Positions 46,701 to 55,017 of a stretch of 64,000 nt of DNA are shown piece after piece. A model generated the notes under the pieces. That model was not told the origin of the DNA and did no database searches. It saw only the letters and a list, made by a program, of their open reading frames with translations. Every line of letters begins with the position of its first letter. The stretch's first letter is position 1. Position numbers and translations under genes: made by a program. Source of the stretch: Salipiger sp. H15 (GTDB taxonomy: Bacteria; Pseudomonadota; Alphaproteobacteria; Rhodobacterales; Rhodobacteraceae); contig NZ_CP123385.1 of the NCBI RefSeq assembly GCF_040409955.1, forward strand, positions 1,099,501-1,163,500. Direction: 5' to 3'.

Positions 46701-49700
46701 CCTCCGATCCGCTGCTCAACCCCCTGGTGCAGCTCTACGATGCCAACGGCCACTGGCTGAGGGATGCCGGGATCTGGACCGCAGAGGGGGCGATGCTCGA
46801 GTACACGCCGGATCAGGATGCGCGGGTCTACGCCTCGGCCGGGTCCGATTGGGACGAAGGGACCGGAGACTTCCTGCTGTCGCTCGCGGCCGAGGTGAAC
46901 AACGACACCATTCCCGGCTCCATCGCCACCGGCGAGGTGCTGGTGGAGGGCGAGACGCAGGGGAGCCGCATCGACTATGCCTTCGATCAGGACTGGTACG
47001 CGGTCGACCTGCAGGCGGGCTACACCTACACCTTCACCCTGACCGGGGACCCGGCCTCCGGCGATCCGCTGCTCAACCCGCTGATGCAGCTCTACGATGC
47101 CGAGGGGTTCTGGCTGGCCGAAGCCTGGGACTGGGAGGGGCCGGGCTCGGTGCTCGAATACTCGCCGGGGGCGGAGACGCGGGTCTATGCCTCTGCAGGC
47201 GCCGCGTGGGACGAGGGAACCGGAGACTTCCTCGTCTCCTTCGCAGCTGAGCAGAATGGCGACACCATTCCCGGCTCCATCGCCACCGGCGAAGTGCTGG
47301 TGGAAGGCGAGACTCAGGGCAGCCGTATCGACTATGCCTATGACGAGGACTGGTTCGCCGTCGATCTGCAGGCGGGCTACACCTATACCTTCACGCTGAC
47401 CGGCGATCCGGCCTCCGCCGAGCCGCTTGGCGACCCGCTCCTGAAGCTTTTCGACGCGGACGGCTACTGGCTGGGGGATTCCTACGACTGGGCCGGCCCG
47501 GGCGCGGTGCTCGAGTACACGCAGGGCGAAGACGTGCGGGTCTATGTCTCGGCCGGGTCCTGGTCGGACGGCGGCGCGGGGGATTTCCTGCTGACGCTCT
47601 CGGCAGAGGCGAGCGAGGACGCCATCCCCGACACCGTCGATACCGAAGAGGTCCTGCCAGTGGGCGGCGTTCAGGCCAGCCGGATCGACCATTCCGGCGA
47701 CCGCGACTGGTTCGCCGCCGACCTGCTGGCCGGGCACACCTACGTGTTCTCGCTGACCGGCGATGCGGCCTCGCCCGACCCGCTCGCCGATCCCTACTTC
47801 CGGCTCTACGACGCGGCGGGAGACTGGCTGGGCGAGAACGACGACTGGACCGGCCTCGACTCGCTGCTCTACTTCACCGCGCCGGAGGACCAGCGGGTCT
47901 ACGCCTCGGCCGGGGCCTACGGCGACTACTACACCGGCGACTACCTGCTCTCGCTGGAGACGCTCGAGGTCGAGGACGCGGTCCCGGGCTCGATCCAGAC
48001 GCTCGAGGTGCTGCTGGCGGGCGGCGCGCAGGCCAGCCGGATCGACCACGCCGCCGACCAGGACTGGTACGCGGTCGACCTGCAGGCGGGCAACACCTAC
48101 ACCTTCACCCTGACCGGCGATCCGGACTCCGCCGATCCGCTCGGCAACCCGCTCCTGCAGCTCTACGACGGTGACGGTTTCCTGCTGCTGGAGAACGACG
48201 ACTGGCTCGGGCTCAATTCGCTGATCGAGTATACGCCGGTCGCGGACCTGCGGGTCTACGTGGCCGCCGGCACCTCGGGCGAGGAGGGGACGGGGGACTT
48301 CCTGCTGTCGCTCGCGGTGCAGGCGCATGAGGACGGGGTGCCGGACGATACCGGCACGACCGAGGAGCTGGTCCCCGGCGTCGAGCTTGCCGGGCGGATC
48401 AACTACGAGGGCGACCGCGACTGGTATGGCGTGCAGCTCGTGGCGGGCACCACCTACGTGTTTGACCTGACGCGGGATTACGCCTCGGCCGAGCCGCTGG
48501 TCGATCCCTATTTCCGCCTCTACGACGCCGCCGGCGAGCTGCTTGTCGAAAACGACGACTACGACGGGCTGAACTCGCGGATCTACCTCACCGCGGAGAG
48601 CGACGCGCGCGTCTACGCCGCCGCCGGGGCCTTCTCGGACAATGCCACCGGGGACTACATTCTGTCCGTCGCCGACAGCGCGGATCTCGACACGGTGCCC
48701 GGCGACGCCAGCACCGCAGAGGACCTGCCGCTGGGGGGCGAGATCGCCGGACGAGTCGATTTCCAGGGCGACGACGACTGGTACCGCGTCCAGCTGGTGG
48801 GCGGCACGACCTACCGCATCGACCTGCTTTCGGACGCGGACTCGCCCGATCCGCTCGCCGATCCCACGCTCTATCTCTACGACGCGGAGGGCGGGCTGGT
48901 CACCTCGGACGACGACGGCGGCGAGGGGCTGCAGTCGAGCCTTGTCTACACGCCCGTGGCGGACGAGGTGGTCTACGCCTCGGCCCGCGCCTTCGGCGAC
49001 ACGGGCACGGGCGACTACCGGATCTCGGTGGCCGAGGACCTGCCCTCGGTCGCGGTCCTGCTCGAGGACGTGCCGGCCTACGACTGGTACCACGGCTGCT
49101 CGCCCACCGCCGCAGCGAGCATCTTCGGCTACTGGGACCTGCAAGGCTATTCCGGCCTGTTCGAGGCCGAGGGCTGGGACGAGATCTCGCTCACCGCCAA
49201 CGTGCAGGACCAGATCTCGAGCCCGGCCCACAACGCGCGCTACGATCCGACGCCCGACGACACGTCGCAGCCGGTGCCGCCGGACACCTCGATCGCGGAT
49301 TTCATGGGGACCTCGGTCGATCCGCTGGGCTACGGCGGCAGCTACCTGAGCGGCTTCGACCAGGCCTTCGAGGCCTATGCGAGCCTTGGCGGTTACGAGT
49401 TCGTGGCGCAGACCCTCTCCAACTATGCCACCGGCACCCCCGGCGGGCAGCTGTGGGACGCCTATGTCGCCGAGATCGACGCCGGGCGGCCGGTGCCGAT
49501 GGCGGTGGACAGCAACGGCGACGGCATCGTCGATCACTCGGTCCCCGGCATCGGCTACGAGGACCGCGGCTCCGAGGGCGTCTGGTACGCCGCCTACACG
49601 ACGTGGAGCGAGAGCGAGACACCGATCTGGCGCGAGTTCCAGCCGGTCACCTACGGCGAGAGCTGGGGCGTCAGCCACCTGACCTTCGTGCAGCCCGCCG

Positions 49701-49915
49701 ACCTCGGCGAGGGCGGCATGTCGGAAGAGGTCGCGGCGGTGCTGGCCCTGGGCTTGCCCGAGGACGATCTCGACGACATCAAGCTGCGCGGGGTCGTCGA
49801 CATCTCGGAGGCGCTGGCGAGCGACGGCGTGCTCGACCCGGAGGACCTGAAGATCCTCGCGCAGGCGAAGCTGATCGACTTCGCCCCGGTGGTCGACGAC
49901 CTGCTCTTTGCCTGA
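43784..49915 (+). CDS. Giant tandem PPC-like repeat protein with C-terminal C39-like peptidase domain
   Basis: The 2043-residue protein has three parts. Residues 79-207 look like a carbohydrate-binding (CBM6/35-type) beta-sandwich: VLEAEDFE at the start and LRVDRVTLSP at the end. Residues 211-1756 are 13 units of about 119 residues, each following D.DWYAVDLQAG.TYTFTLTGD..S.DPL..P..QLYD..G, then V.EYTP...RVYASAG....GTGDFLLS, as in pre-peptidase C-terminal (PPC) domains. Residues 1757 to about 1985 resemble C39-like cysteine peptidases, with Cys1772 in GCSPTAAASIFGYWD and His1918 in DHSVPGIGYED. There is no N-terminal signal peptide, and no calcium-binding nonapeptide repeats are seen. The protein is very acidic. 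Export, perhaps by a type I system encoded elsewhere, is inferred. GGGAGGGTGAT precedes the ATG. Confidence 0.85.
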   Translation: MSSDPVSKIVPSFPAAVPVGAGLRIGADGQDVPEGVDRFPGEAAAVLKAVPGGGTGRAAHSVEQDGTFDLAPATAPGSVLEAEDFEILSGFRVEQVGGASGGAVLHDTGTGAPRAQVVLTESGLFDITIGYFDETDGVSFLQVLLNGEEIAAFDWDGTGGSALADGRSAAEYVIEAVELRAGDVLELGGDGDRGEPLRVDRVTLSPRQADVPGDLTTPYVLGPDAPQANRLETAGDRDWFAADLLAGHTYIFSLTGDPDSPDALGDPYLRLYDEDGQWLAENDDWIDLNSLLFYTPQQDQRVYAAAGAFGDYYAGDYLLRLYSTDGADSIPGSVDTGEVLLAGETAGSRIDYPTDEDWYAVDLQAGYTYTFSLTGDATSADPLLNPIVQLYDAEGYWLADAWDWKGPGSVLEYTPYGDERVYASAGSAGDGGTGDFLLSFEGEAYNDTISGWIDTQEVLVAGEAQASRIDYGYDEDWYAVDLQAGYTYTFTLTGDPASADPLLNPLMQLYDADGYWLTDAWGWEGPGSVLEYTPFWDERVYASAGSDWDGRTGDFLLTLAAEENNDTIPGSVATAEVLQTGETQGSRIDYAYDEDWYAVDLQAGYTYTFTLTGDPASSDPLLNPLMQLYDAEGYWLTDAWDWDGPGSVLEYTPFWDERVYASAGSAWDGGTGDFLLSFEGEAYNDTIPGWIDTDEVLVEGEAQASRIDYSYDEDWFAVDLLAGFTYTFTLTGDPDSSDPLLDPMLQLYDSEGYWLTDAWDWTGPGSVLEYTPVGDALVYASAGSAWDGRTGDFLLSVTAAENGDTIPGSVATEEVLVEGQTQGSRIDYAYDQDWYAVDLLAGNTYTFTLSGDPASSEPLGDPIVLLYDVDGYWLDDAADWYGSESVLDFMPNWDQRVYVAGASRHGTTGDFLLSFSAEVNNDTIPGGTDTGEVLLVGETEGSRIDYAYDQDWYAVDLQAGYIYTFTLTGDAASSDPLLNPLVQLYDANGHWLRDAGIWTAEGAMLEYTPDQDARVYASAGSDWDEGTGDFLLSLAAEVNNDTIPGSIATGEVLVEGETQGSRIDYAFDQDWYAVDLQAGYTYTFTLTGDPASGDPLLNPLMQLYDAEGFWLAEAWDWEGPGSVLEYSPGAETRVYASAGAAWDEGTGDFLVSFAAEQNGDTIPGSIATGEVLVEGETQGSRIDYAYDEDWFAVDLQAGYTYTFTLTGDPASAEPLGDPLLKLFDADGYWLGDSYDWAGPGAVLEYTQGEDVRVYVSAGSWSDGGAGDFLLTLSAEASEDAIPDTVDTEEVLPVGGVQASRIDHSGDRDWFAADLLAGHTYVFSLTGDAASPDPLADPYFRLYDAAGDWLGENDDWTGLDSLLYFTAPEDQRVYASAGAYGDYYTGDYLLSLETLEVEDAVPGSIQTLEVLLAGGAQASRIDHAADQDWYAVDLQAGNTYTFTLTGDPDSADPLGNPLLQLYDGDGFLLLENDDWLGLNSLIEYTPVADLRVYVAAGTSGEEGTGDFLLSLAVQAHEDGVPDDTGTTEELVPGVELAGRINYEGDRDWYGVQLVAGTTYVFDLTRDYASAEPLVDPYFRLYDAAGELLVENDDYDGLNSRIYLTAESDARVYAAAGAFSDNATGDYILSVADSADLDTVPGDASTAEDLPLGGEIAGRVDFQGDDDWYRVQLVGGTTYRIDLLSDADSPDPLADPTLYLYDAEGGLVTSDDDGGEGLQSSLVYTPVADEVVYASARAFGDTGTGDYRISVAEDLPSVAVLLEDVPAYDWYHGCSPTAAASIFGYWDLQGYSGLFEAEGWDEISLTANVQDQISSPAHNARYDPTPDDTSQPVPPDTSIADFMGTSVDPLGYGGSYLSGFDQAFEAYASLGGYEFVAQTLSNYATGTPGGQLWDAYVAEIDAGRPVPMAVDSNGDGIVDHSVPGIGYEDRGSEGVWYAAYTTWSESETPIWREFQPVTYGESWGVSHLTFVQPADLGEGGMSEEVAAVLALGLPEDDLDDIKLRGVVDISEALASDGVLDPEDLKILAQAKLIDFAPVVDDLLFA
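44414..49051 (+). repeat. 13 tandem coding repeats of about 357 bases
   Basis: Units start at 44414, 44771, 45128, 45485, 45842, 46199, 46553, 46910, 47267, 47624, 47981, 48338 and 48695. All are 357 bases except the sixth (354) and the last (about 357). Units 2-9 are closest to each other. One 30-base block recurs without change at 44851, 45208, 45565, 46990 and 48061. The first and tenth units resemble each other more than their neighbours, with shared LLAGHTY and GDYY segments. The outer units 12-13 are most divergent. Confidence 0.95.
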
Positions 49916-49929
49916 GCGCAGCGGTCCCG

Positions 49930-49949
49930 CGCCCGGCCGGAGCCGGGCG
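49930..49949. terminator. Bidirectional hairpin between the giant gene and the P1 peptidase gene
   Basis: CGCCCGGC-CGGA-GCCGGGCG forms an 8-base stem with a 4-base loop between two convergent stop codons. No T-tract. Confidence 0.55.
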
Positions 49950-49962
49950 AGGGGCTCGGGTC

Positions 49963-51069
49963 TCAGCCTGCCAGCAGCGCCATCATCCTGTCTGTGTCGA
50001 GCGCCCGGCAGATGCCGTTGGCGGGCCGGGCAAGCGGCACGTCCTCGGCGGCGCAGAGCGCGTTCAGCACCGCCTCGTCCACCGCTTCGACCGCCGCCAT
50101 GTAGACCGGGTCCAGCAGCTCGTCGTTGAGGCAGGTCATCTGCCGCCACGGGCCCGAGAGCTGCGGCAGCGGCATCTCGTTGGCGGTGGAGAAGGCAAGG
50201 AAGATGTCGCCCGAATTGTTGCCGCCCGGCGTGCCGGCGCGGCCGATGCCGATGGCGGCGCGGCGCGACAGGCGCTCGAGCTGGCTCGACGAAAGCGGCA
50301 GGTCGGTGGCGAGGATCACGATGATCGAGCCGCGTTCGGTCATCATGTCGGTGATCCGGTGCTCGGTCATCTTCTCGCCGACGCGGCGGCCCGCGACGGT
50401 GAGCCAGGGCCGCAGCCCGTGGTTGGCCTGCACCAGCGCGCCGAGGGTGAAGCCCTGCCCGTCCACCTCGAGCCGGCGCGAGGCCGTGCCGGTGCCGCCC
50501 TTGTACTCATAGCAGATCATCCCCGCGCCGCCGCCCGAGTTGCCCTCGCGCACCGCGCCGGGCCGCGCCGCGTCGAGCGCCTCACGCGCCAGCGCCTCGG
50601 TCACGTGCAGTCCGTTGATGTCGTTGAGCACGCCGTCATAGGTCTCGGCCACCACCGGCATCGCCCAGAGGTGGTTGTTCTCCCAGGTCTCGCCGTAGGT
50701 CTCGACCATCCAGCGCACCGCCGCGGTGTGGCAGGGGCCGATGGCGTGGGAGTTCGAGATCATGATCGGCCCGGCCAGCCAGCCGCCGTCGCGCACCCAG
50801 TGCGCACCGGTCATCTCGCCGTTGCCGTTGAGGCTGAACTGCCCCGCCCAGACCGGCTTCGGCTCGGGGTCGCGGCCACGCGGCAGGATTGCCGTCACCC
50901 CGGTCTGCACCTGGATGCCGCGGGTGGCGAGCGCCGGATCTCGGGACGAGAGCAGCTCGGTGGTGCCCACCTCGATGCCCGGCACGTCGGTGATGGCGTT
51001 GAGCGGTCCGGGGGTGCCGGGCAGGGGGATGCCGAGCTCGCGCGCGCGGGGTTTGGTCGTCTGGGTCAT
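49963..51069 (-). CDS. P1 family peptidase (DmpA/BapA-type N-terminal-nucleophile aminopeptidase)
   Basis: The 368-residue precursor matches the DmpA family. The self-cleavage site is in PGGNNSGDIF, where Ser286 would become the N-terminal nucleophile of the beta chain. ISNSHAIGPCHTAAVRW and GNSGGGAGM are the conserved alpha-chain blocks. Members remove N-terminal D-amino acids or beta-amino acids from peptides and amides. The gene is the last of a five-gene operon with a polyamine-type ABC transporter and overlaps the permease stop by four bases. This suggests that it acts on an imported amide or beta-aminoacyl compound. No signal peptide, so it is cytoplasmic. Confidence 0.9.
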   Translation of the reverse strand: MTQTTKPRARELGIPLPGTPGPLNAITDVPGIEVGTTELLSSRDPALATRGIQVQTGVTAILPRGRDPEPKPVWAGQFSLNGNGEMTGAHWVRDGGWLAGPIMISNSHAIGPCHTAAVRWMVETYGETWENNHLWAMPVVAETYDGVLNDINGLHVTEALAREALDAARPGAVREGNSGGGAGMICYEYKGGTGTASRRLEVDGQGFTLGALVQANHGLRPWLTVAGRRVGEKMTEHRITDMMTERGSIIVILATDLPLSSSQLERLSRRAAIGIGRAGTPGGNNSGDIFLAFSTANEMPLPQLSGPWRQMTCLNDELLDPVYMAAVEAVDEAVLNALCAAEDVPLARPANGICRALDTDRMMALLAG

Positions 51070-51884
51070 TTCTGTCGTCTCGATCTGAAGTAGAGGCCCG
51101 CGGCGGCGATCAGCAGGGTGAAGAGCAGCATCAGGGTCGCGATGGCGTTGATCTCGGGCTTGATGCCTCGGCGGAGCAGGCCCCAGATGTGAATGGGCAG
51201 CGTGGTGTTGCCGGTGCCGGCGATGAAATAGGTGATGACGAGGTCGTCCATCGAGATGATGAACGCCAGCAGCCAGCCGCCAAGGATGCCCGGCGCGATG
51301 CCCGGCAGGGTCACCTTGCGGAAGGTCTGTGCAGGCGTGGCGCCAAGGTCGGCCGAGGCCTCCTCGACGCTGGTGTCGAACTCGGCGAGGCGCGCCGAGA
51401 CCGTCACGAAGACGTAGGAGATCAGGAAGGTCGACTGGCCGATGATGATCGTCACGATCGACAGGTTCATGCCGATGGTGATGAAGAAGATCAGCAGCGC
51501 GATCCCCAGCACGATGTCGGGCATGATCATCGGCAGCATCATCAGCGTGCGGTAGAACCGCGCCAGCCGGAAGCGGTAGCGGGCGACGGCCAGCGCCAGC
51601 GCGGTGCCGAAGACGGTCGAGAAGACCGAGGTCGACAGCGCGACGATCAGGCTGGTGCGCACCGCGCCCCAGAGCTGGTCGGTGCTGTCGACATAGGTGG
51701 CGCTTTCCGCCAGCGAGGTCTCGAACCCGAAGATCTGCCGGTACCAGTCGAAGGTGAACCCGTCCCAGATCATCATGTTGAGCGTGTTGGCGTTGAACGA
51801 ATAGATCACCACCAGCAGGATCGGCGCGTAGACGAAGGCGAAGAAGAGCAGCCCGTAAAGGCTGAGGAGGCGGCGCAGGATCAT
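51066..51884 (-). CDS. potC: Polyamine-type ABC transporter permease (PotC-like)
   Basis: The 272-residue protein has six membrane segments and the binding-protein-dependent permease motif EASADLGATPAQTFRKVTLPGIAPGI, the EAA loop that contacts the ATPase. It follows the PotC/PotI pattern, with an opening YAPILLVVIYSFN. It forms the inner-membrane channel with the PotB-like partner. Its start overlaps the end of that gene by four bases and its stop overlaps the peptidase start by four, so all are in one operon. Confidence 0.9.
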   Translation of the reverse strand: MILRRLLSLYGLLFFAFVYAPILLVVIYSFNANTLNMMIWDGFTFDWYRQIFGFETSLAESATYVDSTDQLWGAVRTSLIVALSTSVFSTVFGTALALAVARYRFRLARFYRTLMMLPMIMPDIVLGIALLIFFITIGMNLSIVTIIIGQSTFLISYVFVTVSARLAEFDTSVEEASADLGATPAQTFRKVTLPGIAPGILGGWLLAFIISMDDLVITYFIAGTGNTTLPIHIWGLLRRGIKPEINAIATLMLLFTLLIAAAGLYFRSRRQK

Positions 51885-52765
51885 GCTTGCGCCTCCCGCC
51901 GGGCGAGCCGGAACTGCGCGATCAGCAGCACCAGCACCGCCGTCATCACCAGCATCGCCAGCGCCGAGCCGAAGGGCCAGTTTCGCGCCGAGAGGAACTG
52001 CTGCTCGATCAGGTTGCCGATCATCAGCACCTTCGCCCCGCCCAGCACCGAGGGCACGATGAAATTGCCGAGCGCCGGGATGAAGGTGATCACCGAGCCG
52101 CCGACGATGCCGGGCAGGGTCGCGGGCAGAACCACCTTGCGGAAGGTCTGGAAGCGGGTGGCGCCCAGATCCGACGAGGCCTCGATCTGCGCCATGTCGA
52201 GCTTTTCGATCGAGCCGTAGAGCGGCAGGAACATGAAGGGGATGAAGACGTAGGTCATCCCGAGGATCACCGCGAAATCGGTGTAGAGGAACTCGATCGG
52301 CTCCGAGGTCAGCCCCAGCCCCATGAGCCCCTGGTTGAGAAAGCCCGTGGGACGCAGGATCAGCACCCATGCGAAGAGCCGGACGATCAGGCTCACGAAG
52401 AAGGGCAGGGTGACGAGAAAGATCGCGAAGTCGCGCAGCCCGGGGCGCATCCGGCTGATCCAGAATGCGGCCGGGTAGCTCACCAGCAGGCTCGCCACCA
52501 CCGTGAGCGCCGCCAGCCGCAGCGAGCGCAGGAAGATCGAGATGTAGACCGGGTCGAACTTCTCGTAGCGCGTGTCGGCCCAGCCGAGGATGCGCCCGTA
52601 GTTGAGATGCGAGAAGATCCAGTCCACCCCGCCGTAGAGCCCCGGCGTCAGCAGGCTGTAGACCAGCATGATCAGCAGCGGCCCGAAGAAGAAGACCAGC
52701 AGGAAGACCGTCGGCGCGCCGAGGAGGCCGACGAGCTGCAGCAGCTTGCGCCGGGCGAGGCTCAT
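51881..52765 (-). CDS. potB: Polyamine-type ABC transporter permease (PotB-like)
   Basis: The 294-residue protein has six membrane segments. The EAA motif is [29 protein letters not shown]. The N-terminus ([20 protein letters not shown]) and the large first periplasmic loop resemble PotB/PotH. It pairs with the PotC-like permease. Starts and stops overlap with both neighbours (ATGA), so translation of the operon is coupled throughout. Confidence 0.9.
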   Translation of the reverse strand: MSLARRKLLQLVGLLGAPTVFLLVFFFGPLLIMLVYSLLTPGLYGGVDWIFSHLNYGRILGWADTRYEKFDPVYISIFLRSLRLAALTVVASLLVSYPAAFWISRMRPGLRDFAIFLVTLPFFVSLIVRLFAWVLILRPTGFLNQGLMGLGLTSEPIEFLYTDFAVILGMTYVFIPFMFLPLYGSIEKLDMAQIEASSDLGATRFQTFRKVVLPATLPGIVGGSVITFIPALGNFIVPSVLGGAKVLMIGNLIEQQFLSARNWPFGSALAMLVMTAVLVLLIAQFRLARREAQA

Positions 52766-53886
52766 GGCAGCACCTCGTCGATCAGGTGCAGACCCTGCGC
52801 GGGGGCGTGCAGGGTCATCGGGCTGCCGAGGCCCGGCAGCGCACTGCCCGAGCGCAGCAGGGCGCGGATCGTGCCGAAGGCGGGGGTCTCGAGCGCGACC
52901 TGGTGGTCGGTGCCGGTGTAATAGGTCTCGCGGATGGTGCCGGTGAAGCTGAGCGCGTGGCCCTCGGGCGGCGCGGCCGAAGGCGCCTCGGGGCGCAGCA
53001 GCAGCGTCGCCTCTCCGGCGGCATGGGGCGTGGCAAAGCTCTGCCCGTCGCGCAGGCCGGCCCGGCCGCCCTCGACCGTCACGGGCAGCAGGTTGCTCTC
53101 GCCAAGGAAGTCGGCGGTGAAGAGGTTCGCGGGGGTCCGGTAGAGATCCGTCGGCGCGCCGATCTGCTGGATCCGCCCATGCGCCAGCACGGCGATCCGG
53201 TCCGACATGGTCAGCGCCTCTTCCTGGTCGTGGGTGACGAAGATGAAGCCGATGCCGAGCTCGCGCTGCAGCGCCTTCAGCTCCTGCTGCATCTTCTGGC
53301 GCAGGTTCTTGTCGAGCGCCGAGAGCGGCTCGTCGAGCAGCAGCAGCTTCGGCTTGCCCGCCAGCGCCCGCGCCAGCGCGACGCGCTGCTGCTGGCCGCC
53401 CGAAAGCTGCTGGATCGAACGTTTCTCCATCCCCGCCATGCCGACGAGCTCGAGCATCTCGCCGACGCGGGCGCGGATCTCGCGCTTGTCTCGCCCGGCG
53501 ATCTCGAGCGCGTAGCCGACATTGCGGGCGACGCTCATGTGGCCGAAGAGCGCGTAGCGCTGGAACACGGTGTTCACCGGTCGGCGATGCGCCGGCAGCT
53601 GCGTGACCGCCGCGCCGTCGATCATCACCTCGCCCGCGTCCAGCGCCTCGAAGCCGCTGATGGTGCGCAGGAGCGTGGTCTTGCCGCAGCCCGAGGGGCC
53701 GAGAAGGGTGACGAACTCGGCGCTGGCAAGCTTCAGGGAAATCCCGTCGAGAGCGGTCATGGTGCCGCCTTCGGGGGTCCGGAAGGACTTGCGGGCGCCG
53801 ATGATTTCAAGGGGGGAAGGCATGGTCGTCGGGTCCTGCGTGCCGGCGGGGATCACCCCCGCCGGGCTGGTGTCAAAGGGCATCAT
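52762..53886 (-). CDS. potA: Polyamine-type ABC transporter ATP-binding protein (PotA-like)
   Basis: The 374-residue ATPase has Walker [12 protein letters not shown], signature [15 protein letters not shown], Walker [17 protein letters not shown] and the switch histidine in [12 protein letters not shown]-terminal TOBE-type domain of about 120 residues follows, as in PotA. It drives import through the PotB/PotC-like channel. The frame opens with two adjacent ATG codons at 53886 and 53883, overlapping the receptor stop. A third start at 53823 (MPSPLEIIG) is closer to the conserved domain and cannot be excluded. Confidence 0.92.
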   Translation of the reverse strand: MMPFDTSPAGVIPAGTQDPTTMPSPLEIIGARKSFRTPEGGTMTALDGISLKLASAEFVTLLGPSGCGKTTLLRTISGFEALDAGEVMIDGAAVTQLPAHRRPVNTVFQRYALFGHMSVARNVGYALEIAGRDKREIRARVGEMLELVGMAGMEKRSIQQLSGGQQQRVALARALAGKPKLLLLDEPLSALDKNLRQKMQQELKALQRELGIGFIFVTHDQEEALTMSDRIAVLAHGRIQQIGAPTDLYRTPANLFTADFLGESNLLPVTVEGGRAGLRDGQSFATPHAAGEATLLLRPEAPSAAPPEGHALSFTGTIRETYYTGTDHQVALETPAFGTIRALLRSGSALPGLGSPMTLHAPAQGLHLIDEVLP

Positions 53887-54905
53887 TGCGCGGTCTTGAT
53901 GCGCGTCCACTCGGAGTTGTAGAGTTGCAGGTCGCGGCCGAGATCCTCGAAGATCTGCAGCTTTTCCATCACCGCCGCGGGCGGGTAGATCGTCTCGTTC
54001 GACGACAGCTCGACCGGGATCAGCTTCTGCGCGGGCACGTTCGGCGTGCCGTTCATCTGCTGCTCGACGTTCAGCGCGGCGATCTCCGGGCGCAGGTAGA
54101 ACTCGAGGAACTTCTTCGCCGCGTCCTTGTTCGGCGCGGAGGCAAGCACGCAGATGTCCTCCTGGTACATGGTCGCGCCTTCCTCGGGGATCATGTAGCC
54201 GATGGTGTCGGGGTTCTCGGACACGTAGAGGTTCGCGCCGACGTACCAGTGCGCCGCCGCCACGTCGCCCGAGATCACCTGCGGCACGGAGTCGTAGGTG
54301 AAGGCGGTGACACCGGCGATGTGGTCGATGATGTAATCCGCCGCCGCGGTGACCTCGTCGGGGTCTGTGGAGTTCACCGACTTGCCGTTCTTGATCAGGC
54401 CGATGCCGATGGTCTCGCGCAGGTCGTCGAGCAGGGTGATCTTCTTGCCCGCCGCGCCGAGCGCGAAGAAGTCGTCCCAGCTCTTGATGTCGCCCGCCAG
54501 CGCCTTGTTGTAGACGATGCCGACGTTGCCCCAGGCGTAGGGCAGGCAGTACTCGGCGTTGGGGTCGGTCTTGGCGCGGACGAACTGCGGGTCGATGTTC
54601 TTGAACTCGGGCGAGGCGCCGATGTCGGTCTTCGCCAGCAGGCCGAGCTGGAACATGATGTCGTGCATGTGCACCGAGGGGAAGACAATGTCGTATCCCG
54701 TGGCGCCGGCCTGGATCTTGGCCAGCATCTCCTCGTTCGAGCCGTAGCTGTCGAGGGTGATCTCGATGCCGGTCTCCTTGGTGAAGGCCTCGAGCACGGC
54801 GGGGTTGATGTAGTCCCCCCAGTTGTAGATCGACAGCGTCTCTGCGGAGGCGGCCAGAGGCGCGAGGACAAGTGCCGTGGTTGCGGCGAGATGCATCTTC
54901 TTCAT
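53883..54905 (-). CDS. potD: Polyamine-type ABC transporter substrate-binding protein (PotD/PotF-like)
   Basis: The 340-residue protein has a signal peptide ([21 protein letters not shown]) followed by [26 protein letters not shown], the typical opening of PotD/PotF receptors. [14 protein letters not shown] and the later [15 protein letters not shown] are conserved hinge regions. The exact ligand (putrescine, spermidine or a relative) cannot be read, and the link to a DmpA-like peptidase hints at an amide derivative. It is the first gene of the operon and is divergent from the RpiR regulator gene. Confidence 0.9.
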   Translation of the reverse strand: MKKMHLAATTALVLAPLAASAETLSIYNWGDYINPAVLEAFTKETGIEITLDSYGSNEEMLAKIQAGATGYDIVFPSVHMHDIMFQLGLLAKTDIGASPEFKNIDPQFVRAKTDPNAEYCLPYAWGNVGIVYNKALAGDIKSWDDFFALGAAGKKITLLDDLRETIGIGLIKNGKSVNSTDPDEVTAAADYIIDHIAGVTAFTYDSVPQVISGDVAAAHWYVGANLYVSENPDTIGYMIPEEGATMYQEDICVLASAPNKDAAKKFLEFYLRPEIAALNVEQQMNGTPNVPAQKLIPVELSSNETIYPPAAVMEKLQIFEDLGRDLQLYNSEWTRIKTAQ

Positions 54906-55017
54906 GGTTTCGGTGGCTCCCTGTCAGGCCGTTTTTCGGTTTTCCCTTGAGTCGCCAAATTGGTTCGATACTGTCTTTTTCGTCAAATGTTAGTTTTCTG
55001 TCATCTGGAGATCCGCC
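54906..55017. promoter_or_regulatory. Divergent promoter region between potD-like and rpiR-like genes
   Basis: This 112-base region is AT-rich against its flanks. Two similar direct repeats, TTTTCGTCA (54977-54985) and TTTTCTGTCA (54994-55003), lie close to the regulator start and are candidate RpiR half-sites. No clean -35/-10 pair stands out on either strand. Confidence 0.4.

Noticed and set aside
44414..49051. CRISPR array or non-coding satellite
   Set aside because: Repeats are 357 bases, contiguous without spacers, and keep one reading frame throughout; they encode protein domains.
43817..50149. A 2110-codon open frame on the minus strand opposite the giant repeat gene
   Set aside because: It is a by-product of high GC and of the 357-base coding repeats; it has no ribosome site, the product is rich in Arg, Val and Gly without any family, and it passes through the convergent peptidase gene. 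The plus frame has clear domains.
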